From Cenococcum geophilum 1.58 (taxonomy: Eukaryota; Ascomycota; Dothideomycetes; Gloniales; Gloniaceae), in the NCBI GenBank assembly GCA_001692895.1, contig KV748224.1:558001-622000 (forward strand): DNA of 64,000 nt. Reading direction: 5' to 3'. Within the stretch, counting starts at the first letter, position 1. Each line of letters starts with the position of its first letter. Under the pieces are notes generated by a model that saw only the letters and a program-made list of their open reading frames with translations, was not told the DNA's origin and ran no database searches. Shown piece by piece: positions 23,601-36,138 of the stretch. The position numbers were made by a program, and so were the translations under genes.

Positions 23601-23694
23601 GTGTTATAAATAAGCTATATAGCGCTTCTATAAGCAACACCCTAAGAAGCTAGAACCCCTAAACTAGGTATAAGATAAGGAAAAGTCACGCTAA
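17671..23694 (+). pseudogene. G2 fused gag-pol polyprotein, RIP-inactivated
   Basis: From ATG 17671 (MAET) one frame runs about 2,007 codons to TAA 23692-23694. Gag ends with a CX2CX4HX4C zinc knuckle at 18718-18759, where all three Cys read Tyr (TGY to TAY). A protease follows at 19342 (LVDSSS for LVDSG). RT has YLNDILIFS at 21139 (first Asp of YLDD to Asn), then RNase H (FKIITNYKNLQTFI). The integrase core has MDRLTK and TDGQTE. A C-terminal chromodomain-like block starts at 23488 (WEFEKILN, YKIKWKYYKD). The knuckle, protease, RT and chromodomain positions I checked are all a multiple of three from the ATG, so gag and pol share one frame. The chromodomain suggests targeting to heterochromatin. 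Inactive. Confidence 0.9.
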
Positions 23695-24008
23695 GGTTAC
23701 GGCCAACCACCGTATTAAAATTTATAGTAGTTAAGATGTTATAGAACTTTAACCAGCGGTTAAAGTTATCTAATTAGCCAAATTCTTGCTAAGAAACGCC
23801 ACACGGACCGATTTAGGTAGCGGTATAGAGTTCTACTAACCTTACTTACTAAACTAACTAATTAGGATTTTCTATACCCAGTATAGAAAATCGCCATTGG
23901 CTTGGTTAAGGATGGTAAGTAAAACTAATATCTTTGTAGTAGAAAATAGGCAACCCTATATACTACCTATTTTTAAGTTATCTATTTAGTTTGGGGACTA
24001 AACTATCT

Positions 24009-24023
24009 AGGGGAGAGGAGTAC
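24009..24023 (+). other. Polypurine tract of G2
   Basis: AGGGGAGAGGAGTAC directly before the 3' LTR; primes plus-strand DNA in gypsy elements. Confidence 0.8.
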
Positions 24024-24210
24024 TGTTACGGCACTAACCTAACGCATACTATTTTATACTATCTTATACTATTCCCTACTATTGGCTGGCCCACCACTAG
24101 TGACTTAGTGGCCGGCCCTACTATTTGTATATAATACCCCCTTTCTACCTTCTTCCCCTCTTTATACTACAACATAGTTATTTAGTCTACTTCATTACAG
24201 CACTATGACA
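24024..24210 (+). repeat. 3' LTR of G2
   Basis: 187 bp; followed by AAAAT target duplication. Confidence 0.93.
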
Positions 24211-24215
24211 AAAAT

Positions 24216-26771
24216 TAATAGTATAGGTGCATTTAATATTATCTAGGTTAGGGCATGTCTGGCTCTTTAGTGCTATAGCTAGGCTAGCATAGCTTAGTTA
24301 GCCTAGGGGGGTGGAAATAAGGCGGTGGCCCTATATAGTACGCGCGGGAGATAGGTATAAGGTTAGGCGTTACGGTGGCGTAGTTTCTATTATCTAGGTC
24401 TTAGTAGTTTTATAGCTAGTCCTTACTATAACGCGAGCTATTATATGCGTATATGGCATATAGCTTAGTTCTAGGTATTAGGCTAGGCGGCTAGGGTTTA
24501 AATAGTGCCTAGGTTAGGGTTGGTTTCTTAATAATAGCGGCGTAAAGCGGACCTTCTTCCTTAGTCTCGGTAGGGCTAGCTAGCCTATTATTTTGGTCTT
24601 AAGTACTAGGTTAGTCTAGTCTTCCACTATCTTATTTCTTTACAGCTATATAGGCTCCCCTTTATTAGGAACGTCTTTTACTATTAGGGCTTTATATATA
24701 GTCCTAGGCACTAGGCTTAGTAGTGCTAAGTATCTATATAGGGCGTCCTTACTAACGTCGGCTATCCCCTATAGGAGGTAGTGCCTAGAGTAGTAGTCTA
24801 AGTTAAAGTGGATTTTAAGTTTCCTAAAGCTAGGATAGGGCTTATACTTCTAAAGCTAGGGTATACCTAGGATAATTAGGGTAGTAGGCGAGAGTTTAGT
24901 AACGAAAAAGAGTATGGCTTTAGTATAAAGGCCGATTAATATTTAGGTGGTAAAGTAGTCCGTAATAAGTGAAGTTAGGATACTATCTACGAGGCGTAGT
25001 GGCTTAAGTACTAGCAGCTTCTTAGTTATAACGTTATACTTTCTTATAATAAACTCTATATTAGTAAATGCTATTATAGTACTACCGGAGTCCACTAGGC
25101 TTACTATATTAATATAAACTTAGGGGTATAGGTTATGTAATAAGGAGAGTTGGGTTTAAATAAGGATTAATTTCTTATTACTATTTGCTAATTTAAGATT
25201 AAGTAGCAGTTTACTAATAGAAAGGACTAATTAATCTAGTAATAGGGACCTAATCTTCTTATCTTCCTTCTTATATAGTTTAGACCCTTAAGCGCAACTT
25301 AGTCTAAGGGTTTGCCTTTTAACGACTAGGGTATAGGGCTATCTTAGCGGGGCGGTCTAGTGTCTATTTAGCTAGCGGTGTCTGTTTCTATTTTAGTTGG
25401 GGTATAAGAAGATAATATCTTGCTAACGACGTAGCTGTGTTTATATTCGCTAGCGCGAAGTTGCTAATACTAAGCGTTATTAACGGGTTGGGCTCCTATA
25501 TAGGGCATAGTTTGGAGTAACTAAGCCATAGGGTTAAAGGGAAGGGGTTGTCCGCCGCGGCTATAATAGGCTCCACAGTCGCCGCGTCTATAATAGACTT
25601 TATAGTCGCCGCGTCTATAGTTATTTATTTGCATTATTTAACGGGGTAGTATTAGAACTAGGTTTGCTATTTTAGTGGGGTTATAGGCATCCTTTTAGTA
25701 GCCAGGCAGGCCATAGGCAAGGTATAGTTTATTATTAACGCGGCGCTTACGCTCCGTATCTAAGATTTTATTAAGGTTTATAGGTTCTTTAGTTACTGCT
25801 AGGGTTGGGGTTAATATAGGGGCAGGGGCTTAGGCAGGTAGGCGGTGGTTAGCGTTCTTCTTAAGGTTGGCTTAGTGTATATAGTTTATAAGGTTTTTAG
25901 CAAATATATCCATCTACTTACTCTAACCTATATAGTTACTATTATTAATTTTATAGGCTAGTCTAAGTACCAGCTCTTCTATCTTTAGAAAAATAAACTT
26001 TTAAAGTAGGTCCACCTTCTATTCGTTTATCTTCTTAGCGTGAACTATTAGCTTATTAAGCTCTCCCTTCTAAGACTAATAATTACGCTCGCCTTAAGGG
26101 AAATAGTTAAGCTTATTCTTTACGACCTAGGTTATGTTAAGGACCTTATAGTAGGCAGTAAGGTCTTTAAGTATATCTTCCTTAGTAGGCCATTTCCACG
26201 TAAATATATTGTTTAGGTTCTTATATATAAGCTCTAGGCCCTACTTAATAAACTTATAGGCCTTATCTTCTAGTATATCTAAGATATAAAGAATCTGGGA
26301 CTAAACTGTATTAAAGTAATCCCAGTCCTAGTTAAAGACTCCCTTAATCTTAATATGCTAGGTCTTAAAATTAGCTTATTATTCTAGCGGGGTGCCTTTT
26401 CCGCTAAATATTAGCGGGTCTTTAGATCTCCGTTTTTTTTGCTAGGTTACTACCATTATTATAGGGGTTAATTGTTTTAGAACGGTAATAGTCTTTGCTT
26501 AGGAGTTAATAGTTCCTATTTAGGAAGTAATAAGGGCACTAAGGTTTTTATTAGCTTTCTTATTAGCGGTGTTTGTGTTATATATACACTATAGTTCTAC
26601 TTTAATATTATTAAGGAACTTATTGGTATAGTTAATAAGGGTAAGGTAAGCTTTACTAGGCTTAAAGGTCTTAGGGTACAGTAGGGAGCGGCGGATTGTT
26701 TACGCGATATTAGGGTATATTTCTATAAATAGGTCTATAAAAACGTTACGGGGGTTCTAGGTTTCGGCCAT
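24216..26771 (-). pseudogene. G1 gag-pol, 5' half (gag, protease, start of RT)
   Basis: Begins at ATG 26771 (minus), equivalent to G2's 17671. It reads through gag with a Gly/Arg-rich, zinc-knuckle-bearing C-terminus near 25600-25750, and the protease near 25080-25110. It stops at the G2 insertion junction. G2 therefore landed after the protease and before the main RT motifs. RIP stops throughout. Confidence 0.82.
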
Positions 26772-26960
26772 TTTGGCGTTATTAGTGTCGCCTATCTAGG
26801 CGCTAGGTAAAAACTAAGGATTGTTCTAGGACTATGCTAGGGACGTATTAGTTTTAGTAAAGGCGCGTATAGGTTGCGATTACTCTAGGGCGAAGGTCAA
26901 TTAGCTAGGGTATAGGGAATTAGTAATTATAATAGGGCGCAAATTAAAGATACTATAAAC

Positions 26961-27147
26961 TATTACAGTGCTGCAATAAAGTAGACTAAATAACTACGTT
27001 GTAGTATAAAGAGGGGAAGAAGGTAGAAAGGGGGTATTGTATATAAATAGTAGGGCCGGCCGCTAAGTCGCTAGTGGTGGGCTAGTTAACAGTAGGGAAT
27101 AGTACGAGACAGTATAAAACAGTATGCGTCAGGTTAGTGCCGTGACA
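26961..27147 (-). repeat. 5' LTR of G1
   Basis: 187 bp; pairs with 13312-13498; outer TTATC duplication. Confidence 0.92.
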
Positions 27148-27152
27148 TTATC

Positions 27153-30100
27153 CTTATTCTGTAGATAAATTAAGATATTCACGGTATTTGCTTTAATAGA
27201 GTACTTACGTAGTCTACCTCTTCCGCGTTTAATGGGTTAAGGTCTAGGCTTAGTTTAAGGTTAAGGTCTAGGCTCGGTTTAAGGTTAAGGTAGTTTAATA
27301 TTATTATCTTCTAGTTACGTATCTTCTATAATTTTAGGGTCTACTATATATAGTTTTACAACTATACTACGGAAGTTAGTAGGTCTGTAGGGAAGTTATA
27401 TAGTATAGGTCTCATTTTTAATACTAAGTAGGTTATACGGACTAGACCAGTAGCCAAGTTAACCTATAGGTCCTTCTCTCTATACTAATATAGGTAAGTT
27501 AAGTAGTAGGTTATAAATCGCGGTTGTCTTAGGTCCGTTGCGCATGTTAAAGGCATTTACTACTTAGCGCTCAGCTTTAAGCTTCTTAACTTCTTCTATA
27601 GCCTTTTTAAGAGCTACTGCTCATTTTATAACCGTAGGATTGGGTACATTGGATTCCACTATACGTAGGTAAGCTCTAAATACTAATAAAGTAGGTATAA
27701 GACTATTAGGGCCTGCGGAGTTATTAATTGCTTTAAAAGCCATTTACAAAGCTATGTCTTTATTAATGTCTGGTAGTTCCGTAATAATAATATAGTATAT
27801 ATAACGGAGGGGGCTATAGTAACATTCTACCATTCTAACTAAATTATGGGCTTCGATAGGTACGCCTTTTATAACTATTCCAAGTATTATAGCGTATTAT
27901 TTAAATTCTTTACTTATAAAGTTCTTACCTATATTATATATAATAATATTAGGGAGTCCTAGGTATATATTAATCCAGTATATTTATAGTACATCCTATA
28001 TATACTTGGCGCTAATACTTTATAGCTATCTACTAGCTTAAAATCGTATTCCTTTATTAATAATATACAGTAGAGGTATGCTATTAATATACATAATATT
28101 AACTATAATTAAGTAGTTAAAATTAATATTATTATATAAGGTAAATCTAAATCTACCAAGCAACTTTCCATATTTTTAATAATAGTAGTAGTAACGTATA
28201 AGGTGGTCTAAAGTTTTACTATTAATGTCGTGCCCTAAGCGTTTAAGTATTCGTATAAGACGCTTAACTAAAGGGTGGCCGAAGCAACAATGTAGTCGTC
28301 TCAATTTAATATCAGTTAAGTAGTAAGGGTTTTAATTAAATAATATAGTTAAGTAGTTATATAGGGATGTATTTTAAAGGAGGAATAAATAGCCAAAGCA
28401 ACGTATAACTGGTACTTCGCTCTAAGGGGTAATTAGCATGTTTTTTAGGTTGTTAAAGTATACTTATAGTTAATCTATGTCTGCCAGGCAGAGTAAAAAT
28501 GGGGTGTTAACTTTAACAATATAAAACTTAATTGTGCCGATTAGGGTAGTTACTTTAGTTAATCTAATTAATGAGGTTAATCTAATGCCAAATTATATAT
28601 TAACCATGCCTTATATAGTGGTATTAAGTTATACACCGGTATCAAGTCTTTAGAATGCTAGGAATTGGCCATATCCTACTATAGATTATTTAGATACTCC
28701 TATATCAATTATTATGCCTATAAAGTAGTCTATAGTATAGCGGGACGTAAATATAGTTGCATTATAGGTAAAGGGGTCTTAGTCGGTTATAAGAGGTATT
28801 ATATTATCTATAGTTGTGACCAAATAGCTAAAGGCTTTATTAGCTAGGGTAGCAGCTATAGAAGTTACTTTATGCTATTCTACTTGGCCGAAAGAGGTAT
28901 AGAAGTAGTTAATGTCTAGTTAAAAGTTCTTATCAGTTGCCTTATAATTTGTATTAATAGTTAGTGCTTAAAAAGCTTCCTTAAGCTCTTTTTCTAAGTC
29001 AATATCGTTATCCTCGTAGTCCATAATATATTAATTAAGTCATTTATTAAATTAGCTGTTAAATTTACTAAACTTGTCTCTATTGGCGGTTCTAAACTTA
29101 GCTTTAAACTCTTCTTATTCTTCTTAGGTATAGTTCTATAATTAACAGCCTTCCTTATCACATATAAAGCAATATAGTTTATAACGTAGAGAGAAATAAG
29201 GGCGGGTGCGGTCGCGGTTATAGTTTCGGTCATAAGTTTGGTTTTAATATTAGTTATAGTTTTAATACTAATTGTAGTTATTCTCCCTTCTAAAGTACTA
29301 ACGATTTATATAGTAAGCTTAAGTTTAAGCTTACTTTAGGTTCTGTTTTTTATAAGCCGTAATTAAGGACTATAGTTTATTAATAAGAGGGCCTAGTTCT
29401 TAAGGTGGATCTAATACAGCGAATTAGTATACGTGAATTCCCTAGCAAGACGTAACAAGTTTATTAGTTAGGAATAGTATTATTCGTAGTTCTAGGGTAA
29501 GGCTATGCTATAGTTGGCAAAGTGTATCAATTAATATTTAGAGGCAATCGCTAGTCGATTTGTCTGTGTTCTTGTCCATTATCGTCCTTAATAAGATTAT
29601 ATTCCATTTACTAAAGTTCTTGCGTTCTAAGCTAGGGCCTTTAAAGAAATTACAAAGGTGTCTATAAGCGTCTTTAAATAAGAGATTACTAAGTCTGCTA
29701 TTAAAGTACTAGTTTAAGGCTAGACCTATTAACATAATTGGTAAAGCTTTATTATAAGCCTCTTGTGGAACATTAGATCGGCTATAAATATTATAAAAGA
29801 TAGTAAGTTTATAATTAAAGCTGCCGTTTATACCATTATATTTAAGTTCCTCTATATATATCTTTACTATATTAGAAATCCCTTTGCCCTATCCTAGTAT
29901 AGTTAGCATTTATAGGGGGGGAGCGGTTTAGGGTCGTAGGGTTACATATAGTAAAGGTCCTCCTAATATTCCTCTAAATAGTGGTAGGGTTGTAGTCTGG
30001 ACACTTAATGGTTATTATAGTTAAAATAGGTTTATATAAACTATTGGGTCTTATAATACTTTATAGTTAAGACCGCGCTTAAGTGTATTATTTATTTAAT

Positions 30101-30800
30101 TTAACTAAAACCCGTTTTTATCTAGCTCATTATACACCTTATCTAAGTTCTCTTAAGTCTAGGAATATTAACGTTCTTCCTGGGTTAATTTAAACAAGAA
30201 TTGCGTATATATTATGCGTTTCTCCTTTATGCGTATATATACTCCTCCGTGTTATAGGAAGGTATATATACTTTAAAGGTGCTATGCATTTATTTTTAAA
30301 AATATATTAACACTAAATGTTTTAAAATCGTCTTAGAAGGAGAACTAAAGTCCATTATCTATTAACTTATACTCGTTATATTCCCATAACTTAAATAGTA
30401 TAAAATCTATAAGGTCTTTACTAGTTACCGTTTATATATTAATCCCATTCCTCCATTATTCTATTTCTACCTTCTAATCTATAGGTATAGCTATCTTAAA
30501 AGAAATAAGGAAGATGCGTAGAATAGTTTAGGGGACGGTTTAAGTAGTCGTTTAAGGGACAGTTTAAGTAGTAGTTGGGGTAGTTATATTCTTAGTATGG
30601 TTACGTTAACTACTAGTATAGTAGTCTATCTCTAGTTAAGGTAGAGCGTTAGACGTCTTCTAAATCCAGAGTAGATTTAAGGTATTTCCGGGTAAGGTAG
30701 AGCGTTAGACGTCTTCCAAATCCAGAGTACTTTAATTCTCTTTAACTAAAATAGGGCCTTTATAAGGTAGAGCATAAACGTCTTTTAAGCAAGTGCGTAT
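27153..30800 (-). pseudogene. Copia1 gag, protease and integrase part
   Basis: Minus-strand polyprotein. A gag zinc-binding stretch near 29130-29180 reads CFICDKEGC followed by EEQEEFKAKFR. The GAG-pre-integrase/HHCC region at 28330-28160 reads LRRLHCCFGHPLVKRL and RYYYYCQKYGKLPGRF. The integrase core follows (NIMYIDSIPLLYI, RFQASRQLKSISAKY). A Pro/Leu-rich linker runs to the G1 junction at 27152. Integrase joins the cDNA to host DNA. RIP has introduced stops at Gln codons and Cys-to-Tyr changes. Confidence 0.82.
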
Positions 30801-30810
30801 CTTCTAATCT

Positions 30811-30829
30811 ATACGCGCTTACTAATTAG
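30811..30829 (-). other. Putative primer-binding site of Copia1
   Basis: Minus strand directly after the 5' LTR reads CTAATTAGTAAGCGC. If TAG was TGG before RIP, it resembles the TGGTAGCGCC initiator-Met tRNA site of yeast Ty1. Copia2 and the gag-only element start with the same CTAATTAGT. Confidence 0.55.
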
Positions 30830-31075
30830 TATTAGTATAACTTTTATAACGTGTAGAATATATATATTATAATAATATGTACTATATGGTGTTATAGATA
30901 GATAATTAATTCTCTAAGATCTACGCGTCGCGAGAGGTAAGGCTCGTCACGTGTTCTCCTATAACCTCTGTCAACTAATTACAATTTTCCATGCCCGGCA
31001 TGGAAAATCGCCATTGGCTTGCTTACCACTAGCGCCTTAGCCGCCCTTACGATGTATCTAACACTTCTAGCTATA
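30830..31075 (-). repeat. 5' LTR of Copia1
   Basis: 246 bp; carries the palindromic module at 30983-31009. Confidence 0.92.
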
Positions 31076-31080
31076 CTTAT

Positions 31081-31604
31081 TATAAATTCTAAATACGTAC
31101 TTATAATTTATTAAGAAAAAAAACTATAAAAAAGTTTTATTATTTTATTGCACTAACTAAGATTATTATTATCCTAAAGCTAAGATTTCTCTTTAAGTTC
31201 TTAATATTTCTAAGTAGTTTAATAACTACTCTTATATACCTCCACCTTTAAACATTTTTAATATATAAAAACTTTATTAAAACCTAGTAATTTTCCTTAA
31301 TATTTAGCTCTTACCTTTATAACATCCTTAGTATTAATTATTAAACGTTTTAATTAAGCTTTTAATACTATTTCTATCTATTTTATACACCTACTCTACT
31401 TAAAGCTCTTATTAACTATAGAAAAGTCTTTTTAAAAAGTAGTTTTACTAGAATATATGCTATATATTAATATAATAGTCTATAAAATAAAGTATAATTA
31501 GTAAATATAAGTAGGGCTTTTAATATAAATTAGATATATTAATACCTTTTACTTTAAATAGCCCTTTTTTAAGGGTTTCTAAATCTCTTTTACTATACTA
31601 CGGT
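31081..31604. other. Very AT-rich RIP-mutated DNA
   Basis: No frame recognised. This was the substrate for both the Copia1 and the LINE insertions; sequence beyond the LINE (36404 on) should be its continuation. Confidence 0.45.
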
Positions 31605-31659
31605 ATAATTAAGCCTAATGACAGAAAAGGGACGCTAGGCGGACAACACAGTAACTATA

Positions 31660-32230
31660 TAGGAGATAGTAAAATATATAGAACGCCTTATACTAGGCCT
31701 CGAGATTACCCAAATCTAATGGCTTTAATAGGAAAATGTAAACTAAGTAAATAATAAGAACAATAAAAGGATATAAGGGTCGCCAGAGACTTGCTAGGGA
31801 GACACTGGTTGAACGCATAGCTCCCTTATTATCAGCACATATACACCAAGAATGCAAAAACTCCTTATCCAAAAAGGAATAATTATAAATGGCCTTATAT
31901 ACAACGCAAGGCTTTATAACCACAGACTACGCCTAGAATAATGCTACTGCTACGTATAATAGGGACACACCCAATCTACATGCGCAGTATAGGTGTGCTG
32001 CGGCCACTATATAGGCCCCTATAATATAAGACACTGCTTAAATTAAGACTAAATAAAATGCGTAAACTGCCACCGAAGCACATATAAGGCGTAGGAGAGA
32101 GAAGACTGCATTAAATATAGGAGGCAGAAGGTAAGGGCTTAACAGCTACGGGAATAACTACACGCTAGGTTATATAAATGGAAACAACAGGCGATAAGCT
32201 AGGGGGACGTAGGTGCCTTCCTAGCGTTTC
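31660..32230 (+). pseudogene. LINE ORF1 C-terminal part with CCHC zinc knuckles
   Basis: Around 31940-32110 the plus strand shows a knuckle series: GHTQSTC (CX2CX4HX4C type), then VCCGHYIGP and KCVNCHRS. This resembles the nucleic-acid-binding ORF1 of Tad1/MGL-type fungal LINEs. Upstream ORF1 sequence is missing or unreadable. Stops at former Gln codons. Confidence 0.65.
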
Positions 32231-32675
32231 CTACCTTTAGTACTAGGGGGCTAGGCTAGCTATCCCAAGCCTTAACGGGCTAGAAGTGGCGCCGCGCGAT
32301 ATTACTAGACCGTATAGGGATATAAGGGTTATAGGGGACATAAGGGAGAGGACGCCCTATAGGAAGACCCCTATAGATAGCTATAGTAAGCTTAAGACTA
32401 GGATAATTAAGAATTAGATTTAACGCGGTAAATATAACATTTATAGCCAACTTATAAAGGGTATATAGCTAGCCAGTAAGAACAGGGGAGGAACTAGAGA
32501 TAATAATAGATTTAAATATAAAAGCGCTAGTAGGAATATAAAACACGGGAATAAAAAGCTCTATATAAAATAAGTAGTAACTAGGGTATAGATATAAGAG
32601 ATAGAAGTTCTAAATATTCTAAAAAAAGTAGAAATAGAAGAAGCGAGGAATAAAGAAAAGGCGAAGGACCCTTAC

Positions 32676-35600
32676 CGGGGGTCTGCTACCTATCCATTAT
32701 ATAGTATAACTACAGTAATACAAACCACCGTCTTGCAAGGCCTTTACTAGACGGTTTAGACCTAGAGAAATACTATATCCTTGCTATATAAGAGCCGTAC
32801 TATAATATCTATATATAATTAATATACTGCCCCTAAGGATTCCAGCTCCTATATAAACCAAAAGCAGCTACACGCGTATGCTTTATAATTAGTAAGGCTA
32901 TTAGCCTATCCTTATGGTTATAGCAGACAGTTAACCTAGATATTATAGTTATAATAATCCAGATATATAGGGGACCGGTACAAATTATTAATATATATAA
33001 CCCTAGGGTTAAAGGGGTCCTATAAATAGAGAATATTATATTAGTAATAAGCTTACTAAAAACCGAAGGTATAGAGTTTATCCTACTAGGAGATATAAAC
33101 CTCTACTACCCGCGGTAGGGGGGTATCTATATTGCTGCTAATTAATAGGTAGAGTGCCTACTAAGAGCTATAGACACCTAGGGCCTTAAGTTAGCTACCC
33201 CCCTAGGAGTAACTATATAGTAATAAGGAACCTCTAAAAGTATAATTGACCTTATATTTATAGACAAAGGCCTATACTAGAGACTTAAAAGGTGCAACCC
33301 TAAAGAAAAATGGGCACTCGCCTTAGACCATATCCCCATCTAGATATAGCTAGATTTGGATATTAAGGCGTAACTAAATAGCAAAAGATACGCAATAAGG
33401 AAGCTTAAGACAGACAGTTTCCTTAATATAGTTAAACAATAACTCTAAGACCTAGAAGAAATCCACCTAATTCTAAATAAGCGAGGCTTATTAGCCACCC
33501 CTAAGGAAATCAACTAAAGACTAGAAAGGATTTAGGTAGCAATTAAAAATAGGCTAAAAGAGTACTGCCCGGTCTTAAAACTGGGCCCCTGCACGTAATA
33601 CGTATAGTCCGTATAATACGCAGTTTTTATTACTAGCTAATAATAAGCAAGAAGGAAATACATAAGTAGCTATAACCCTAAAGATAAGAGATAATATAAA
33701 GATACGAGAAACCAGTTAAAGAATACCCTAAAGAAAGAAGTAAGGAATAACTGGAGACGGTTTATAAACGAGTATACTTTTAACCCGAGCCTCCCCTATA
33801 ATAAGGGCCTTTGGGCTATAGCGAAATAGGTAAAGAAAAAGGCAGGGCGCCTAGTAGAAGACCTATACTTACCACCCCTATAAAGAGCAGGGGAATTATA
33901 GGCCACTAATAACAATAATAAGAAGGTAAAGATCCTTATAGAAAGGTTCTTCCCCTAACTAGCTCTAGCAGACCTTAGTAATATTATAGGTAAAACACTA
34001 GTAACTTACCTAAGGGTCGACAGCAATATAATAATAGAGGAAATGGCCAAAACCATTAGCCGCCTTTTAAATAATACAGCATTAGGACCAGATGGGATTC
34101 TAAATAAGGCCTTAAAAACATATAGACCACTTATAGCACCCTAGCTTATAGATATAGCTAGGGTATGCTTTACTATAGGCTACTACCCGTAACTTAGAAG
34201 AGCTATAACGACGGTTATTCTACGGAAAGAAGGTAAAGTAGATTACTTAATCCCAGGAAGCTACTGCCCCATTGCCTTAAAAAATACCCTTAGTAAGATC
34301 TTAGAAAAGGTAATAGTGGACTACATAGCAGACACGGCTAAGAAATATAACCTACTACTACAAAGCTAAATGGGGGCAAGAAAGAACCGCTTAACACTAT
34401 TAGCACTTACGCTACTCGCTGCCACTATTAAATCCGCATGGGCGATGCGAAGGGACTTTATAGTATTAATGCTCAGCCTAAATATTAGNGGCGCCTATAA
34501 TAATATACCCCATAAGCGTCTCCTATATATCCTTAGGGCAAAAGGCTTCCCAGAATGGATTATATAATTTATTTAAGGGTTTATAGGTTAGAAAGAAATA
34601 TTACTAGTCTTTAGCGGATACTAGAGCCCCCCTATTATAGTTACAATAGAAATACCACAAGGATTACCCCTCTCGCCTATACTCTTCCTTTTCTTTATAA
34701 GCAACCTGCTTAACTCCTTTAAGGAAGGGGCAACCTAGGGGATAGGCTTTATTAACAATACAAACCTAATTATATACGGGCTAACAGCCGTAGAAAATTG
34801 CAGAACACTAAAGAAAGCTTATAACACCTATATAAAATAGGCAAGACGATATAAAGTCTAATTCTTACCAGAGAAATACTAGCTAATCCACTTTATAAGA
34901 AAACGTAACTAATCTATAGATCTCCAGTATATAATCCGCATCTAAGGCTTTAGGGGTTAACTAGTTTAGGGTCTAAGGGTATTAGGAGTATGGGTAGATA
35001 GTAAGCTCTAGTAGAGCGTATATGCGGCGCAAGCGGCCTATAAGGGCTAAGTATAGTACATTACATTATCTAGGATCGTCAATTCTATATAGGGTCCATG
35101 CTTTTAGAGGTTACGCCTACTATATATAGCAGTTGTCCGGCCAACCATAACGTATAGGTCCAGTATTTGGGCCATTAGAGAATCTAAGAAAGGCCCCCCT
35201 AAATCGCTCCTTAAACCACTCTAAAAGGTCTAAATAGCCTGCCTTTAGAGTATAACAGGCGGATATAAGCAAACGGCCACAGCACTACTTAAAAAGGAAG
35301 CCAATATTCCCCCCCTATAACTATATATTAAAGCCGCTGTAATATAAAGGGCGTAAAACAAACATAACTCTAATATCATAAAGTATATTAAGACACGCCT
35401 AAATAAACTATGGAGGGACCTTAGGGCGCCCTATAGGAGAATAAACCAACAACCCTAAAGTAGGGAAGATATATTAGAGAAATAGGTAAAGAAAGCAAAA
35501 AAGAATAGTGCTACTTTAGGGCCTAGGCCCATATAGAGGAGGAAGGGAAACGCGTAAGAGGCCAGTAAAAATAATAGTAAGAAAGAGAAAGGAGCAAAAG

Positions 35601-36138
35601 TAGAGCATAAAAGAATGCTAGGAAACTATCTACCGTAATATAACACTAGCTAGACTAACGCTAGAGAGGCGTATAGGAGTTAAAGGTACAAAGGCTAACT
35701 AAGGTAAGAGGAACCTAAGCCGTAGTATGGTTAACGCTATAGGGAGTAAACACTCTAGGGCTCTAAGAAGGCCTAACAAAGGTAGAAAATATAATAGTAA
35801 TACTCTTAAGAACAGGAATAATAGGACTAAAAGACTGGCTCTACTGGGTGGGTATCCTAATAGGTAGCCTAAGATGTAAATATAGCTGGCCAAGACAGAT
35901 ACTAAAACACGTAATACTATTATGCCCCTTACACACCAACTAAGAAGTAATACTCTTAGTAGCTGGCACAGAGAACTATAATACACTACTCTTAATATAA
36001 AAAGGCCTTAAGGCGGTTATATAGTGGCTTATTAGCTAAAATATACTAAACCAGTTCTAGGTTGTAAAGGAAATAGTAATAAAGGGCGGGGGGGGTAAGC
36101 AACGGGCGCCCCCTAATAACTCTACAGTAGTAGAGTAA
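32676..36138 (+). pseudogene. LINE ORF2: endonuclease, reverse transcriptase, C-terminal domain
   Basis: APE-type endonuclease: LQYNYSNTNHRLARP at the start, AIQEPYYN, LLGDINLYYPR near 33090, LDHIPI (SDH-type block) near 33320. RT: ALGPDGILNKALK near 34085, GSYCPIALKNTLSKILEK near 34258 and LNIxGAYNNIPHKRLL near 34480 (Asp-to-Asn, one N base). PQGLPLSPILFLFF lies near 34655 and GFINNTNLI near 34745 (FxDD changed to INN). The C-terminal end (35880-36138) reads KHVILLCPLHTN, GTENYNTLLL and NILNQFQVVKE, typical of Tad1-like ORF2. The protein nicks DNA and reverse-transcribes its own RNA from the 3' end. Catalytic residues are mutated, so it is dead. Confidence 0.88.

Larger units (their letters stand above)
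17295..24210 (+). mobile_element. Ty3/gypsy chromovirus 'G2', full length, nested in G1
   Basis: 187-bp LTRs at both ends and exact AAAAT duplications (17290-17294 and 24211-24215). Length 6,916 bp. Inserted head-on (opposite strand) into G1 of the same family. It is the innermost and hence youngest member of this nest. Confidence 0.95.
13312..27147 (-). mobile_element. Ty3/gypsy chromovirus 'G1', split by sister copy G2
   Basis: 187-bp LTRs at 13312-13498 and 26961-27147, with TTATC duplications (13307-13311 and 27148-27152) inside Copia1. Without G2 it measures about 6,915 bp, matching G2's 6,916 bp. Coding is on the minus strand. Confidence 0.93.
11241..31075 (-). mobile_element. Ty1/copia retrotransposon 'Copia1', split by nested gypsy elements
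   Basis: 246-bp LTRs at both ends, flanked by CTTAT (11236-11240 and 31076-31080). Removing the G1 insertion and its 5-bp duplication leaves about 5,994 bp, normal for copia. Order on the minus strand is gag, protease, integrase, (G1 insertion), reverse transcriptase, RNase H, which is the copia order. All domains are broken by RIP-type stops. Confidence 0.93.

Noticed and set aside
35699-35986. Minus-strand 95-codon Leu-rich frame
   Set aside because: Lies opposite the LINE ORF2 C-terminal part; no domain.
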